From contig CM075782.1 in NCBI GenBank assembly GCA_037974665.1, forward strand, positions 40,972,851 to 41,036,850: a stretch of 64,000 bases of DNA. Reading direction: 5' to 3'. This DNA is from Ehretia macrophylla. Lineage: Eukaryota; Streptophyta; Magnoliopsida; Boraginales; Ehretiaceae. Below are positions 1 to 12,707 of this stretch, in pieces. The position numbers and the translations under genes were made by a program. Under the pieces are notes generated by a model that saw only the letters and a list, made by a program, of their open reading frames with translations, did not search any database and was not told the DNA's origin. Each line of letters starts with the position of its first letter. The first letter of the stretch is position 1.

Positions 1-39
1 TACAAGCACCAAAGCTAATTCAAAGGCTAAGCTTGAAAC

Positions 40-617
40 CCCGAGTTTCCCTTTTGTTTTCCTAAGTCATTTAACTCCAAACCGAGGCTAAGGCTCAAGA
101 TTCACCAAATAATTATTCTAATCTTCTAGTTACACATTATGGCACACTTAGAACCCTTGAAATCATTCATTAACCCGAATTAGCCACAAAAGCCCCGATT
201 ACCCCTTTGTGCGTTTGTACTACAAGTATCTTAATCAAAGCTCAACTAAGAGTTAGAAAAGCACATTTAGTCCCTACTTACCCTAAGAACACCAAATATA
301 TCAACCAAATTCACCCGGATTTATGTTTGACCCAAAACCCCTTTGTAACACAAGTCATTTTTCTTCCAAACACAAGTTAATGTTCTAGATAAGCGAGCGG
401 GCTATTCCATACTTTTAATTATCCCTTATGGTACCCCTAGGACCCTAGAAACTACCCAATTACCCGCGTTTAGCACAAAAGCCCCATTTTCACTCTTTTG
501 ACTTTGTACTACACGTACCTCATCCGGGACTCAAATGGAGGCTAGCAAAGCTTAATTAGGTCCTAAATAGCCTAGGATTACTAAATGTGGAGGCCAATTC
601 AACCCGGATTCGCGATA
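40..617. repeat. ~290-bp direct repeat, two degenerate units inside LTR fragment A
   Basis: Unit 1 (about 40-329) and unit 2 (about 330-617) share ordered landmarks: AAAGCCCC followed by a TTTGTACTACA motif (near 190-225 and 478-515), then AACCAAATTCACCCGG or AATTCAACCCGG (near 305 and 596), then a CCGAAACCCC-like boundary. A third boundary near 618 starts a partial unit. A single copy of the same module occurs in fragment B near 1790-1870. Confidence 0.6.
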
Positions 618-1134
618 ACCCCGAAACCCCTTTCTAAAAGTTGGCTATTTCATTCTTTCACTAGGTTACGGGCAATTAAACCCTACAAGGCCTTCACACT
701 ACTTTCATTAACATCTAAAGCACCTATTAGAACCATTAATTCAAGCTACAAGGTCTGATTTTGCAAATCCCTAATTTTCCCGTCACTATTCATGCCCTAC
801 GATCAACAAGCGATTTCAACCGTTTAAACTATGAAACAATAGCATAAATTAGGTCTCTACTACTTATACACAACATACATAAGCATATTTAAGCATTGCA
901 TGATCATAATATAGCAAATCAATAAATTCAAGAAAGTTGACATATATTTCAAATGCAAAAATAATATGCAAAACCCTCACCTAACGCGCGTAGGAGCTCC
1001 TAGAAGGCTTGCACACACCCTAAACTACTTGCTCCTTGCTTGGCTTGGCTTGGCTTGAAGATTTGATGAGCAAAATCCTCTCATTCTCCTCCTATGCTAT
1101 TCTCGGATTTGCTACAGTAAAATCTGCATCTTCC

Positions 1135-1157
1135 TTTTTTTTTTTTTTTTTTTTTTT
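1135..1157. repeat. poly-T run (23 nt)
   Basis: Uninterrupted T homopolymer within LTR fragment A. On the minus strand, the inferred reading direction of the LTR, it is poly-A. No retroposon body is attached to it. Confidence 0.9.
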
Positions 1158-1565
1158 GCTAAGTTATGAGCTAATTGCTTTATGGTGAGTATATATGATA
1201 GGTAGGGTCAAGTTAGGTGTTTAGTGGTCCACTAAAAATGAGCGTTGGTAGCTTAAAAACGAGCCTAAAGTGTAAAGTATAAGCTAACTAATTAAAACAC
1301 TAAGTTAGTTACGTAACACTATTCATTGAACCATGAAAATCATTTTCTAAACGAGTGCTCCTATCGCTCCTAGCTCAATTGCACAATTTTCACATTCCTT
1401 TAACAATTAATATGATTTAATAAAAATGCTAATTCACTAATATAATGCAGTTTAAAAATTGAATGAATAGTGACCAAGAAAGACAACAGGTAAAGCACAT
1501 AATTTAATGCACAATTAATGGATGCAACATTTAAAAATGTGTACGGTAGAATCTCGGGCGTCACA

Positions 1566-3062
1566 AATAACACTAACAAGCATTATCAACAATTGATATA
1601 CAATTCAATCATAACCAACTTTAACAAGCATAACAAGCAATATTAAGCAATCTACAAGCATAACACTATGAAAACCAACAAAAACACAAAATGATCCCAC
1701 CTTTCTCAATGCTCCTACTTTCAAACGAGCCACGAGTTTTGGAAACCGACTTCACCAATGCTCCTAGGTCACCATAAGGCACGTCTAAAGACCGCGAAAC
1801 CCTACTTTACCCTAGAATTCCCGCAAAGCCCCGATTTTTCCCTTTGATCGTTTGAACTACAGCTACCTCAACCGACAACCCAACCAATTCACAACTGCAC
1901 CAAAAGTGCTTCCATGACGTACCTTGACAATGCCTTCGCGCAAATCAAGAAATTTTCAAACTCGACCGAAATGACCCCAACATGTACCAAGCCATTTTTC
2001 TTCATTTTTCCATTACATAATCCAATTAAACCATACATTTAGGCATTCTAGCATATCTAGCACCTTCCTACATCAACAGAACGCAAAATGAAGCAACTTT
2101 AACGTAACGAGGGTTTACTATTCCATTAGCATTTAAAATTGCAATAGCATATTCAACTGTAGAAAATGCTAAAAAACTATAAATACATGTTCTACAATCA
2201 TCAAAGAACATTCTTTAAGCAACAAAATGGATAAAATAACAACGTACGGCTAAATCACAAAAAATAAAGTTTAGACATACTTATTTCAAATGTGCAAATA
2301 ACGATGAAACCCTCACCTTTGACGCTCATAGACGCTAGGAAAACCACGCTGGAAGCCTCAGACACAACCCCGTGCAAGCTCCCGCGAAGATTTGAAGTTT
2401 GGAATGTTGAAATCTTTTTTTTCTTTTTCCCTTGATGTTTTGGCCTTGGCCTTCTTTTTTTCAGCTTTTGGTTGTTTTTTTGTATGTTTTTGCATATATA
2501 AAAGATGACAACACTAAGTCAAAGGTCAAGGCTCTTTAGTCTTTGGTCAAACTAATTCATTTTGTAGGCAATTTAAGTTAAAACAAGGCATGAACTACAA
2601 TCCTACTAAAACTATCAACTAAAACGCTAAAACTAAAATACTAAATACTATAAATACTATTTTTACTATTTGTTGAGGACTAGAAAACACTTTCTAGCTA
2701 CTACTCTGGATATGCAATGCACTTTGCGACGATGAACGAATAACATTTAAACATCATGGAATATAGGAAAAATAAAATTTTCGAAAAGCAACATAGTTCA
2801 AAATTTACTCTGGCTTGGAGCTACTTTTCATTTAATTGAAAAACCGAGCATTAAGGTATAAGAAAATAAAACCAAGTAACATAAATATGAAAAGTAGTTG
2901 ATACTCCGTTAAAATAATTAATTCGAGTATTATTTAATTACTTCTAAAAGAAATATGAAAATAATGCTACAAATGAATGTTTAACTAAAAATAAACACAA
3001 AATTCAAAGCTAACATTTAAGATGACACTTAATTAAATGCATGCCGGGTTTGGGTTATCACA
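1566..3062 (-). mobile_element. LTR-like fragment B, abutting the 5S array
   Basis: The right edge reads GGGTTATCACA (TGTGATAACCC on the minus strand), an LTR-type terminus, and is followed at once by 5S spacer sequence at 3063. The fragment shares the AAAGCCCCGATTTTTCCC module and the AAACCCTCACCTT segment with fragment A, so it is probably a related LTR interrupted by insertion of A at 1565/1566. AT-rich, no long reading frame. The array breaks in mid-spacer here; the matching left target site is not in the window. Confidence 0.55.
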
Positions 3063-3359
3063 GTAGCATCTATTTTTTAAGACCAAAATGGAACATTTTC
3101 ACTAGTTTCGGGCCATTTTTCTTCTTTTGCGCTGTTTTTCGATCCCGAATCGTGCGTCATGAGCCACGAAAAGGGCGACAACCTAACTCGCGGGACATTA
3201 GAGGGCCCAACAATGCGTCAATATCACGTCTTGCAAGGATGCTGCGTTGTTGAAGCGGATGGGTTGTCACTAAGCCCAATGGGCCTTTTGAATGGGCCAT
3301 CTCTCTGGGCTGCGACTGTAAACCGTCAACACATAAGGGATTTGTGCCCTCAACATGAC

Positions 3360-3478
3360 GGGTGTGATCATACCAGCACTAATGCACTGGAACCCATCAG
3401 AACTCCGAAATTAAGCGTGCTTGGGCGAGAGTAGTACTAGGACTAGTGATCCCCTGGGATGTCCTTGTGTTATACCCC
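3360..3478 (+). rRNA. 5S rRNA gene copy 1 (strongly diverged)
   Basis: Full length, about 12 substitutions: C6T, C29T, T33A, G51A, T84C, G85T, G86A, C91T, A101T, C106T-region change, G113A, C114T. Changes at 84-86 hit the C-box and those at 113-114 weaken the terminal helix. Probably a pseudogene. Confidence 0.9.
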
Positions 3479-4038
3479 CCTTTTCAATTTTTTTTGCCCC
3501 GGTTAGGCTTGCCAAAATACTTTATCCACCACATTTCTTTTACCAAATTCCACGGCACCTTGGGCAAGATAACTTCACTTCACGTTGTGGCTGGGCCCTC
3601 AAACCGAGGTCGTGGCGCTTGGGACAAGGTCTCCGTCGCTCCAGTGCCTATAACTTTTGATCCGTAACGAGTTATGCGGTGCACAGCATACCATTGGAAA
3701 GCTCTCTGAGAGCTCTACGACGGGGGCTACAAGCCTACTCGGCTGCACCTTTTTTTGGAGGCAAAAATTGAATATTTTCATCAGTTTTAGGCTATTTTTC
3801 TTCTTTTACGCTATTTTTTCATCCCGAATTATACGTGATGAGCCGCGAAAAGGACGACAACCTAACTCGCGGGATATTAGAGGGTCCTATAATGCGTCAA
3901 TATCACGTCTTGCGAGGATGCTGCGTTGTTAATGCGGATAGGTTGTTGTTAAGCCCATTGGGCCTTTTGAATAGGCCATCTCTCTGGGCTAGGACTGTGA
4001 ACCGTCAACACATAAGGGATTTGTGCCCTTAACATGAC

Positions 4039-4157
4039 GGGTACGATCATACCAGTACTAATGCATCGGATCCTATCAAAACTCCGAAGTTAAGCGTGCT
4101 TGGGCGAGTGTAGTACTAGGATGGGTGATTTCCTGGGAAGTCCCCGTGTTGCACCCC
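4039..4157 (+). rRNA. 5S rRNA gene copy 2 (diverged)
   Basis: Full length, about 10 substitutions: G5A, C18T, C28T, C36T, G41A, A71T, C91T, C92T, C93T, T106C. The A-box is intact; the run of T at 91-93 lies in the C-box. Confidence 0.9.
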
Positions 4158-4716
4158 TATTTTCAATTTTTTTTCCCCGGTTAGGCTTGCCGAGATACTT
4201 TATCCACCACATTTCTATTACCAAATAACAAAGTAAATTCGGCAAGACAACTTCGCTTCACGTAGGGGCTGGGCTCGGAAACCGAGGGCGTGGGCCTTGT
4301 GACCAGATCTTCGTCGCTCCTGTGCCCATACCTTTTGATCTGTAAGGAGTTACGCGGCGCACAACATACCGTTGGAAAGCTCTCCAAGAGCTCTACGATG
4401 GGGGCAGCAAGCTTGCTTGGCTGCGTCTTTTTTCTGAGACCAAAATCGAATGTTTTCATCAGTTTCAGGCCATTTTTCTACTTTTGCACTATTTTTCCGT
4501 CCCGAATCATACGTCAAGAGCCTCGAAAAGGACGAAAACCTAACTCGAGGGACATTAGAGGGCCTTATATGGCCTTGATGTCACGTCTTACGAGGATGCT
4601 ATGTTGTCAAAGCGGATGGGTCGTCGTTAAGCCTATTGGGCCTTTTGAATAAGTTATCTCTCTAGGCTGGGAGTGTGAATCGTCAACACATAAGTGATTT
4701 GTGTCCTCAACATAAC

Positions 4717-4835
4717 GGGTGCGATCATACCAGCACTACTTTACTGGATCCCCTCAGAACTCCAAAGTTAAGTGTGCTTGGGCGAGAGTAATACTAGGAT
4801 CGGTGACCCCCTGGGAAGTCCTTGTGTTGCACCCC
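4717..4835 (+). rRNA. 5S rRNA gene copy 3 (diverged)
   Basis: Full length, about 10 substitutions: A23C, G25T, C26T, C29T, A37C, G48A, C57T, G75A, G85C, C107T. Terminal helix bases are conserved. Confidence 0.9.
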
Positions 4836-5395
4836 CCGTTTCAATTTTTTTTTCCCCGACTAGGCTTGCCAAGATGTTTTATCCACCAAATTTCTATTAC
4901 TGAATCCCATGGCTCTTTAGACAAGACAACTTCGCTTGACGTAGAGGCTGTGCCCGCAAACCGAGGGTGTGGGGCTTATGACCAGGTCTCCATTGCTCTG
5001 GTGCCCATAATTTTTTATCTGTAAGGAGTTGCACAGCGCACAACATACCGTTGGAAAGCTCTCTGAGAGCTCTACGATGGGGGAAGCAAGTTTAGTCAGC
5101 TGTGTTTGTTTTTCGATCCTAAAACCGAATGTTTTCATCAGTTTCATGCCAATTTTCTTTTTTTCTGCTGTTTTTCCATCCCAGATTGCATGTCGTGAAC
5201 TGTTAAAAGGACGACAACCTGAATCGTGGGACATTAAAGGGCCCTACAATGCATCAATACCACGTCTTGTGCGGATGCTGCGTTGTTGATGTAGATAATT
5301 TGGTGTTAAGCTCATTGGGCTTTTTGAATGGGCCGTCTCTCTAAGCTGGGACTGTGAACTGTTAACATATAAAGGATTTGTGCCCTCAACATGAC

Positions 5396-5514
5396 GAGTG
5401 CGATCATAGCAGCACTAATGCACCGGATCGCATTAGAACTCCGAAGTTAAGCTTGCTTGGGCGAGAGTAGTACAAGGATGGGTGACTCCCTGGGAAGTCC
5501 TCGTGTTGCACAAC
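5396..5514 (+). rRNA. 5S rRNA gene copy 4 (diverged)
   Basis: Full length, about 9 substitutions: G2A, C14G, C35G, C39T, G58T, T79A, C92T, C117A, C118A. Both sides of the terminal helix are changed. Confidence 0.9.
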
Positions 5515-6072
5515 CCTCTTCAATTTTCTTTTCCCTGGTTAGGCTTGCTGAGATGCTTTATTACCACATTTCTATTATCAAATCTCACGGTATATTGGGC
5601 AAGACAACTTCGCTTCACGTAGGGGTTGGGCCAGCAAACCGAAGGAGTGGGGCTTGTGACCAGGTTTCCATCGCTCCGGTGCCCAAAACTTTTGATCTGT
5701 AAAGAGTTACACGGCACACAGCATACCGTTGGAAAGCTCTTTGAGAGCTCTACGATAGGGGCAGCAAACCTGCTTTGCTGCTCTTGGTTTCGGAGCCAAA
5801 AATAGATTGTTTTGTTCAATTTCGCACCATTTTTCTTCTTTTGCGCTGTTTTTCCATCTCGAATCGTATGTCGTGAGCTGTTAAAAGAACGTCAACCAAA
5901 CTCACGGGACATTAGAGGGCCCTACAATGCCTCGATATCCCGTCTTGCGAGGATGCTGCATTGTCAAAGCAGGTGGATTGTCCTAAGCCCATTGGTCCTT
6001 TTGAATGGGCCATCTCTCTAGGTTGGGAATGTGAACCGTCAACACATATGGGATTTGTGCCCTCAAATTGAC

Positions 6073-6191
6073 GGGTACGATCATACCAACACTAATGCAC
6101 CAAATCCCATCAGAACTCCGAATTTAAGCGTGCTTGGGCAAGAGTAGTACTAGGATGGGTGACCCCTTGGGAAGTCCTCATGTTGCACCCC
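6073..6191 (+). rRNA. 5S rRNA gene copy 5 (diverged)
   Basis: Full length, about 8 substitutions: G5A, G17A, G30A, G31A, G51T, G68A, C95T, G108A. All but G51T are transitions. Confidence 0.9.
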
Positions 6192-6751
6192 CCTTTTCAA
6201 TTTTTTTTGCCCTGGTTATGCTTGCCAAGATGCTGTATCCACCATATTTCTATTACCGAATCCCACGGAACCTTTGGGAAGACAACTTCACTTCATGTAG
6301 CGGCTCCCCCCGTAAACCAAGGGCGTGGGGCTTATGACCAGGTCTCTATCGCTCCGGTGCCCATAACTTTTGATCCGTAAGGAGTTACGCGGTGCACAAC
6401 ATACCGTTGGAAAGCTCTCTGAGAGCTCTATGACGGGGGCCGCAAGCTTACTTGGCTATGCCAGTTCTCGGTGCCCTAAATCGAACAATTTCATAAGTTT
6501 CGGGCCTTTTCTCTTCTTTTACGCTGTTTTTCCTTCCCGAATCGTACGTCATGGGCGGCAAAAAGGCCGACAACCTAACTCGCGGGACATTACAGGGCCC
6601 TAAAACACGTCGATATTACGTCTTGCGAGGACGCTGTGTTGTTGAAGCGGTTGGGTTATCGTTAAGCCCATTGGGCCTTTTGAATGGGCCATATCTCTGG
6701 GCTGGGACTGTGAACCATCAACACATAAGGGATTTGTTCACTCAACAAGAT

Positions 6752-6870
6752 GGGTGTGATCATACCAGCACTAATGCACCGGATCCCATCAGAACTCTGA
6801 AGTTAAGCGTTCTTGGGTGAGAGTAGTACTAGGATGGGTGACCCCTTGGGAAGTCCTCGTGTTGCACCCC
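6752..6870 (+). rRNA. 5S rRNA gene copy 6 (among the least diverged)
   Basis: Full length, about 5 substitutions: C6T, C47T, G60T, C67T, C95T. Four of them are C-to-T at CpG or CTG positions. One of the better candidates for a transcribable copy. Confidence 0.92.
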
Positions 6871-7427
6871 CTTTTCAATTTTTTTTCCCTGGTTAGGCTT
6901 GCTAAGATGCTTTATCTAACACATTTCTACTACCGAATTCCACGGTACATTAGGCAAGACAACTTTGCTTCACGTAGGGGATGGGCCCGCAAACCGAGGG
7001 CGTGGGTCTTGTGACCAGGTCTCCATCGCTCTGTTGCACATACCTTTTGATCAGTAAGGAGTTACGCGGTGCAAAACATACTGTTGGAAAGCTCTCCGAG
7101 AGCTGTACGATGGGGGCAGGAAGCTTGCTCGGTTGCGCTTTTTTTCAGAGACCAAAATCGAACGTTTTCTTCAGTTTCGTGCCACTTTTCTTCTTTTATG
7201 CTTTTTTTCGTCCTGAATCGTACGTCGTGAGTTGTTAAAAGGACAACATGCTAACTCCCGGGACATTAGAGGTCCCTACAACACGTCGATATCACGTCTT
7301 GTGAGGATGCTATGTTGTTGAAATGGATGGGTTGTCGTTAAGCCCATTGGGCTTTTTGAATGGGCCATCTCTCTGGGTTGGGACTGTGAACCATCAACAC
7401 ATAAGGGATTTGTGCCCTCAACATGAT

Positions 7428-7545
7428 GGGTGCGATCATACTAGCAATAATGCACTGGATCCCATCATAACTCCGAAGTTAAGCGTGCTTGGACGAGAGT
7501 AGTTCTAGGATGGGTGATCCCCTGAAAATCCTCGTGTTGCACCCC
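7428..7545 (+). rRNA. 5S rRNA gene copy 7 (diverged, 1-nt deletion)
   Basis: 118 nt. C15T, C20A, C29T, G41T, G66A, A77T, C91T, then a 1-nt loss with G-to-A changes in the C-box around 96-101. Probably non-functional. Confidence 0.88.
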
Positions 7546-8103
7546 CTTTTTCATTTTTTTTTCCCTGATTAGGATTGCCGAGATGCTTTATCCACCACTT
7601 TTCTATTACCAAATCTCACGGTACATTAGGCAAGACAACTTCGCTTCACATAGGGGCTGGGCCCGCAAACCAAGGGCGTGGGGCTTGTGACCAGGTCTCC
7701 GTCGCTTCGGTGCCCATAACTTTTGATCCGTAAGGAGTTACACGTCGCACAACATACCGTTGGAAAGCTCTCTGAGAGCTCTACGAGGGGGGCAGCAAGA
7801 CTGCTCAGCTATTCCTATTTTCAGGGACCAAAATTGAATGTTTTCATCAGTTTCAGGAAATTTTTTTGCTTTTTCACTATTTTTTTATCCGGGATCGTAC
7901 GTCGTGAGCTGTTAAAGGACGTCAACCTAACTCGTGGGACATTAGATGGCCCTTCAATGCCTCGATATCACGTCTTGCGAGGATACTGCATTGTCGAACT
8001 GGATAGGTTGTCGTTAAGCCCATCGGGCCTTTTCAATGGGCCATCACTCTGGGCTGGGACTGTGAATCCTCAACACATAAAGGATTTGTGCCCTCAACAT
8101 GAT

Positions 8104-8222
8104 GGGTACTATCATTCCAGCACTAATGCACCAGATCCCATCAGAACTCTGAAGTTAAGCGCGCTTGGGCGTGAGAAGTACTAGGATGGGTGACCCCCTA
8201 CGAAGTCCTCGTGTTGCACCCC
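8104..8222 (+). rRNA. 5S rRNA gene copy 8 (diverged)
   Basis: Full length, about 10 substitutions: G5A, G7T, A13T, G30A, C47T, T59C, A69T, T73A, G97A, G98C. Confidence 0.9.
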
Positions 8223-8780
8223 CTTTTCAATTTTTTTTCCCCGGTTAGGATTGCCGAGTTGCTTTATCCACCATTTTTCTATTATCGAATCCCACGGTAC
8301 ATTGGGGAAGACAATTTTGCTTCACGTTGGGGTTGGATCTGCAAACCGAGGGCGTGGGGCTTGTGACCTGGTCTTCGTCACTCCGGTGCCCATAACTTTT
8401 GATCCGTAAGGAGTTACACGGTGCATAGCATACCGTTTTAAAGCTCTCCGAGAGCTATACGACGGGGGTAGCATGCCAGCATAGCTGCGCCTGTTTTCAG
8501 AATCCAAAATTGAATGTTTTCATCAGTTTCAAGACACTTTTCTTTTTTTGCGTTATTTTTCCGTCTCGGACCGTACGTCGTTAGCTATTAAAAGGACGAG
8601 AAACTAATTCGTGAGACATTAGAGGGCCCTACAATGCCTCGATATCAAGTCTTGCAAGGATGCTACGTTGTCGAACCGTATGGGTTGTTGTTAAGCCCAT
8701 TGGGCCTTTTGAATAGGCCATCTCTCTGGGCTGGAACTGTGAACCGTGTACACATAAGAGATTTATGCCCTCAACATGAT

Positions 8781-8899
8781 GGGTACGTTCATACCTGCAC
8801 TAATGCACCGGATCCCATCAAAACTTCAAAGTTAAGCGTGTTTGGCCGATAGTAGTACTAGGATGGGTGACCCCCCGGGAAGTCCTCGTGTTGCATCCC
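8781..8899 (+). rRNA. 5S rRNA gene copy 9 (diverged)
   Basis: Full length, about 11 substitutions: G5A, A8T, A16T, G41A, C46T, G48A, C61T, G66C, G70T, T96C, C116T. The spacer after it lacks ~33 bp (junction near 9029), giving a 644-bp unit. Confidence 0.9.
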
Positions 8900-9424
8900 C
8901 CTTTTCAAATTTTTTTACCCCGGTTAGGCTTGCCAAGATACTTTATCCACCACATTTCTATTACCGAATCCCACGGCACCTTGGGCAAGACAACTTCACT
9001 TCAAATAGAGACTGGACACGCAAACCGAGGTGCCCATAACTTTTGAGTTGTAAAGAGTTACGAGGCACACAACATACCGTTGGAACACTTTCTGAGAGCT
9101 CTACGACGGGAGCAGCAAACTTGCTTGGCTACGCCTGTTTTTGAAGCCCAAAATTGAACGTTTTCAATAGTTTTGTGCCACTTTTCTTTTTTTGCATTGT
9201 TTTCCTGTCCCGGATCGTACGTCATGAGCAGTTAAAAGGATGACATCTAAACTCGTGGGAGAATACAAGGCCTAACAACGCGTCGATATCACGTCTTGTG
9301 AGGATGCTGCGTTGTTGATGCAGATAGGTTGTCGTTAAGCCCATTGGGCATTTTGAATGGGCCATTTTACTGGGCTGGGACTGTGAACTGTCAACACAAA
9401 AGGAATTTGTGCCCTCAACATGAC

Positions 9425-9543
9425 GGGTATGATCATACCAGCACTAATGCCCCGTATCCCATCAGAACTCCGAAGTTAAGCGCGCCTGGGAGAGAGTAGT
9501 ACTAGGATGGGTGACCCCTTGGGAAGTTCTCGTGTTGCACCCC
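9425..9543 (+). rRNA. 5S rRNA gene copy 10 (diverged)
   Basis: Full length, about 9 substitutions: G5A, C6T, A27C, G31T, T59C, T62C, C67A, C95T, C104T. Two fall in or next to the A-box. Confidence 0.9.
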
Positions 9544-10101
9544 CCTTTTCAATTCTTTTTTCCCCGGTTAGTCTTGCCAAGATGCTTTATCCACCACATT
9601 TCTATTACTAAATCGCACGGCACCTTCAGCAAGACAACTTCGCTTCACGTAGTAGATGGACCCACAAACGAGGGCGTGAGGCTTGTGACCAGGTCTCCAT
9701 CGCCCCGATGCCCATAACATTTGATCCGTAAGAGTTACACAGCGCACAGCATACCGTTGGAAAGCACTTTGAGAGCTCTACGGCAAGGCCAGCAAGCCTA
9801 CTCGACTGCTCCAATTTTTGGAGACCAAAATCGAACGTTTTCATTAGTTTCGGGCCACTTTTCTTCTTTCGGGTTGTTTTTCCATCCTGGATCGTACGTC
9901 GTGAACTGTCAAAAGGACAACAACCTAACTCGCTGGACATTAGAGGGCCCTACATCGCTTCGATATCATGTCTTGTAAGGATGCTGCGTTGTTGAAGCGG
10001 ATGGGTTGTCGTTAAGCCCATTGGGCCTTTTGAATGGGCCATCTCTCTGGGATAGGACTATGAACCATAAGTAGATAAGGGATTTGTATTCTCAACATTA
10101 T

Positions 10102-10220
10102 GGGTGCGATCATACTAGCATTAAAGCACCAAATCCCATAAGAACTCCAAAGTTAAGCGTGCTTGGGCGAGAGTAGTACTAGGATGGGTGACCCCTTGTG
10201 AAGTCCTTGTGTTGCACCCC
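10102..10220 (+). rRNA. 5S rRNA gene copy 11 (diverged)
   Basis: Full length, about 10 substitutions: C15T, C20T, T24A, G30A, G31A, C39A, G48A, C95T, G98T, C107T. The following spacer has lost ~80 bp at about 10431. Confidence 0.9.
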
Positions 10221-10697
10221 CTTTTTGAATTTTTTTCCCCGGTTAGGCTTCCTAAGATGCTTTATCCACCACAGTTCTATTTCCGAATCCCACAGTACCT
10301 TGGGCAAGACAACTTCGCTTCAAGTAGAGGCTGGGCCCGCAAATCGAGGGCGTGGGGCTTGTGACCAGGTCTCCGTCGCTCTGGTGCCCATAACTTTTGA
10401 TCCATAAGGAGGTACGCAGCGCACAGCATAACGTTTTCCTCAGTTTCGGACATTTTTTCTTCTTTTGCTCTATTTTTCCTTCCCGAATCGTACTTCATGA
10501 GCGGCGAAAAGGACGGCAACCTAACTCGCGGGACATTAGAGGGCCCTACAATGCATCGATATCAAGTCTTGTAAGGAAGCTGCGTTCTCGAAGCGGAGTG
10601 GGTGTCGTTAAGCCCATTGGACCTTTTGAATGGCCCATCTCTCTGGGCTGTGACAGTGAACCGTCAACACATAAGGGATTTGTGCCCTCAACATGAT

Positions 10698-10801
10698 GGG
10701 TGCGATCATACCTACTCTAATGCATCGGATCCCATCAGAACTACGAAGTTAAGCATGCTTGGGAGAGAGTAGTACTAGGATGGGTGACCGTGTTGCACCC
10801 A
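10698..10801 (+). pseudogene. 5S rRNA pseudogene, copy 12 (15-bp deletion in C-box)
   Basis: 104 nt. A 15-bp deletion after GGTGACC removes the second half of the C-box region, so internal promoter and RNA fold are both broken. Other changes: A16T, G17A, A19T, C28T, C46A, G58A, C67A, C119A. Confidence 0.9.
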
Positions 10802-11358
10802 CCTTTTCAATTTTTTTTCCCATGGTTAGGATTGCCAAGATGCTTTATCCACCACGTTTCTATTACCGAATCCCACTGTACATTGGGCAAGAGAACTTCG
10901 CTTCACGTAGGGGCTGGGCTCTCAAACCGAGGGCGTGGGGATTGTGACCTAGTCTCCGTCGCTCCGATGCACATAACTTTTGATCTGTAAGGAGTTACGC
11001 GGTGTACAGCATACTGTTGGAAAGCTCTCTGAGAGCTCTACGATGGGGGCAACAAGCCAGCAAACCTGCACCTATTTTTGGAATCCATAATCGAATGTTT
11101 TCATCATTTTTGGGCCATTTTTCTTCTTTTGTGTTGTTTTTCCGTCCTGGATCGTATGTCCTGAGTTGTTAAAAGGAAGACAACCTAACTCGCAGGACAT
11201 TAGAGGGTCCTACAATGCCTCGATGTCACGTCTTGCGAGGATGCTGCATTGTCAAAGTGGATGGGTTGTCGTAAAGCCCATTGGGCCTTTTGAATGGGCC
11301 ATCTCTCTGGGCTGGGACTGTGAACCGTCAACACATAAGGGATTTGCGCCGACAACAT

Positions 11359-11471
11359 GATCATACCAGCGCTAATGCACCTGATCCTATAAGAACTCCG
11401 AAGTTAAGCGTGCTTAGTCAAGAGTAGTACTAGGATGGGTGACCCCTTTGGAAGTCCTTGTGTTGCACCAC
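11359..11471 (+). pseudogene. 5S rRNA pseudogene, copy 13 (5' end deleted)
   Basis: The first 6 nt are gone: upstream CAACAT runs straight into GATCATACC, so the transcription start and one arm of the terminal helix are lost. Further changes: A19G, G30T, C36T, C39A, G64A, G66T, G68A, C95T, G97T, C107T, C118A. Confidence 0.9.
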
Positions 11472-12030
11472 CATTTTCAATTTTTTTTGCACCGGTTAGG
11501 CTTGCCAAGATGCTTTATCCACCACATTTCCATTACTGAATCCCACGGTACCTTGGGCAAGACAGTTTCGCTTCAAATAGGGATGGACCCACAAACCGAG
11601 AGCATGAGGCTTTTGACCAATTCCCCATCGCTCCGGTGCCCATAACTTTTGATCCTTAAGGAGTTACACGGCGCACAACATAACGTTGGAAGGCTATCCG
11701 AGAGCTCTACGACTGGGGTAGCAAGCCTGCTCGGTTGCGCCTATTTTCAGATCCCAAAATCATACATTTTCATCAATTTTGGGTCTTTTTTATTATTTTG
11801 CACTATTTTTTCTTCCCAAATCGTATGTCATGAGCCGCAAAAAGGACGGCAAGGTAACTCGCGAGACAGTAGAGGGCCTTACAACGTGTCGATATCACAT
11901 CTTATGAGGATGCTACGTTGTTGATGCAGATGGGTTGTCGTTAAGCCTATTGGGCCTTTTGAATGGGCCATCTCTCTAGGCTGGGATTGTGAATCGTCAA
12001 CACATAAGGGATTTGTGCACTCAACAAGAT

Positions 12031-12149
12031 GGGTGCGATCATGAAAGCACTAATGCACCGGATCCCATCAGAACTCTAAAGTTAAGCGTGCTTGGGCGAG
12101 AGTAATACTAGGATGGGTTACACCCTGAGAATTCCTCGTGTCGCACTCC
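12031..12149 (+). rRNA. 5S rRNA gene copy 14 (strongly diverged)
   Basis: Full length, about 13 substitutions: A13G, C14A, C15A, C47T, G48A, G75A, G89T, C92A, G98A, G102T, T112C, C117T and neighbours. The C-box is damaged. Confidence 0.88.
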
Positions 12150-12707
12150 CTTTTCAATTTTTTTTCCCCGGTTAGGCTTGCCAAGATGCTTTATCCACCA
12201 CATTTCTATTACCGAATCCCATGGTACATTGGGCAAGACAACTTCACTTCACGTAGGTCTTGGGCCCGCAAACCGAGGGCGTGGGGCTTGTGACCAGGTC
12301 TTCGTCGCTCCAATGCCCATAACTTTTGATCCGTAAGGAGTTACGCGGCACACAACTTACCGTTGGAAAGCTCTCCGAGTGCTCTACTACGGGGGCATCA
12401 AGCTTGCTCAGCTGCACCTATTTTCGACGCCCAAAATCAAACGTTTCCATCAGTTTTGGGCCACTTTTCTTCTTTTGCGCTATTTTTCCATCCTTGATCG
12501 TACGTCATGAGCTGTTAAAAGGACACCAACCTAACTCGCGGGACATTGGAGGGTTATACAATGCCTCGATATCACTTCTTACGATGATGCTGCGTTGTCA
12601 AAAAAGATGGGTTGTCGTTAAGCCCATTGGGCCTTTTGAATGGGGCATCTCTCTGCGCTGGGACTGTGAACCGTCAACACATAAGGGATTTGTGCCGTCA
12701 ACATGAC

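Larger units (their letters stand above)
1..1565 (-). mobile_element. LTR-like fragment A, incomplete at window start
   Basis: The right edge reads GGGCGTCACA; on the minus strand this is TGTGACGCCC, a typical 5' end of a plant Ty3/gypsy LTR. No coding frame of note. It contains a ~290-bp tandem repeat, a poly-T run and a stretch near 975-1010 (AAAACCCTCACCT followed by a CG-rich segment) with a counterpart in fragment B at 2308-2350. The left end lies outside the window, so full LTR length and target duplication cannot be seen. It could be a solo LTR or the LTR of a complete element. The LTR call is inferred from the terminus and the shared module. Confidence 0.55.

Noticed and set aside
1135..1157. 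Poly-T as the tail of a SINE or LINE on the minus strand
   Set aside because: No A/B-box promoter, target duplication or retroposon body beside it.
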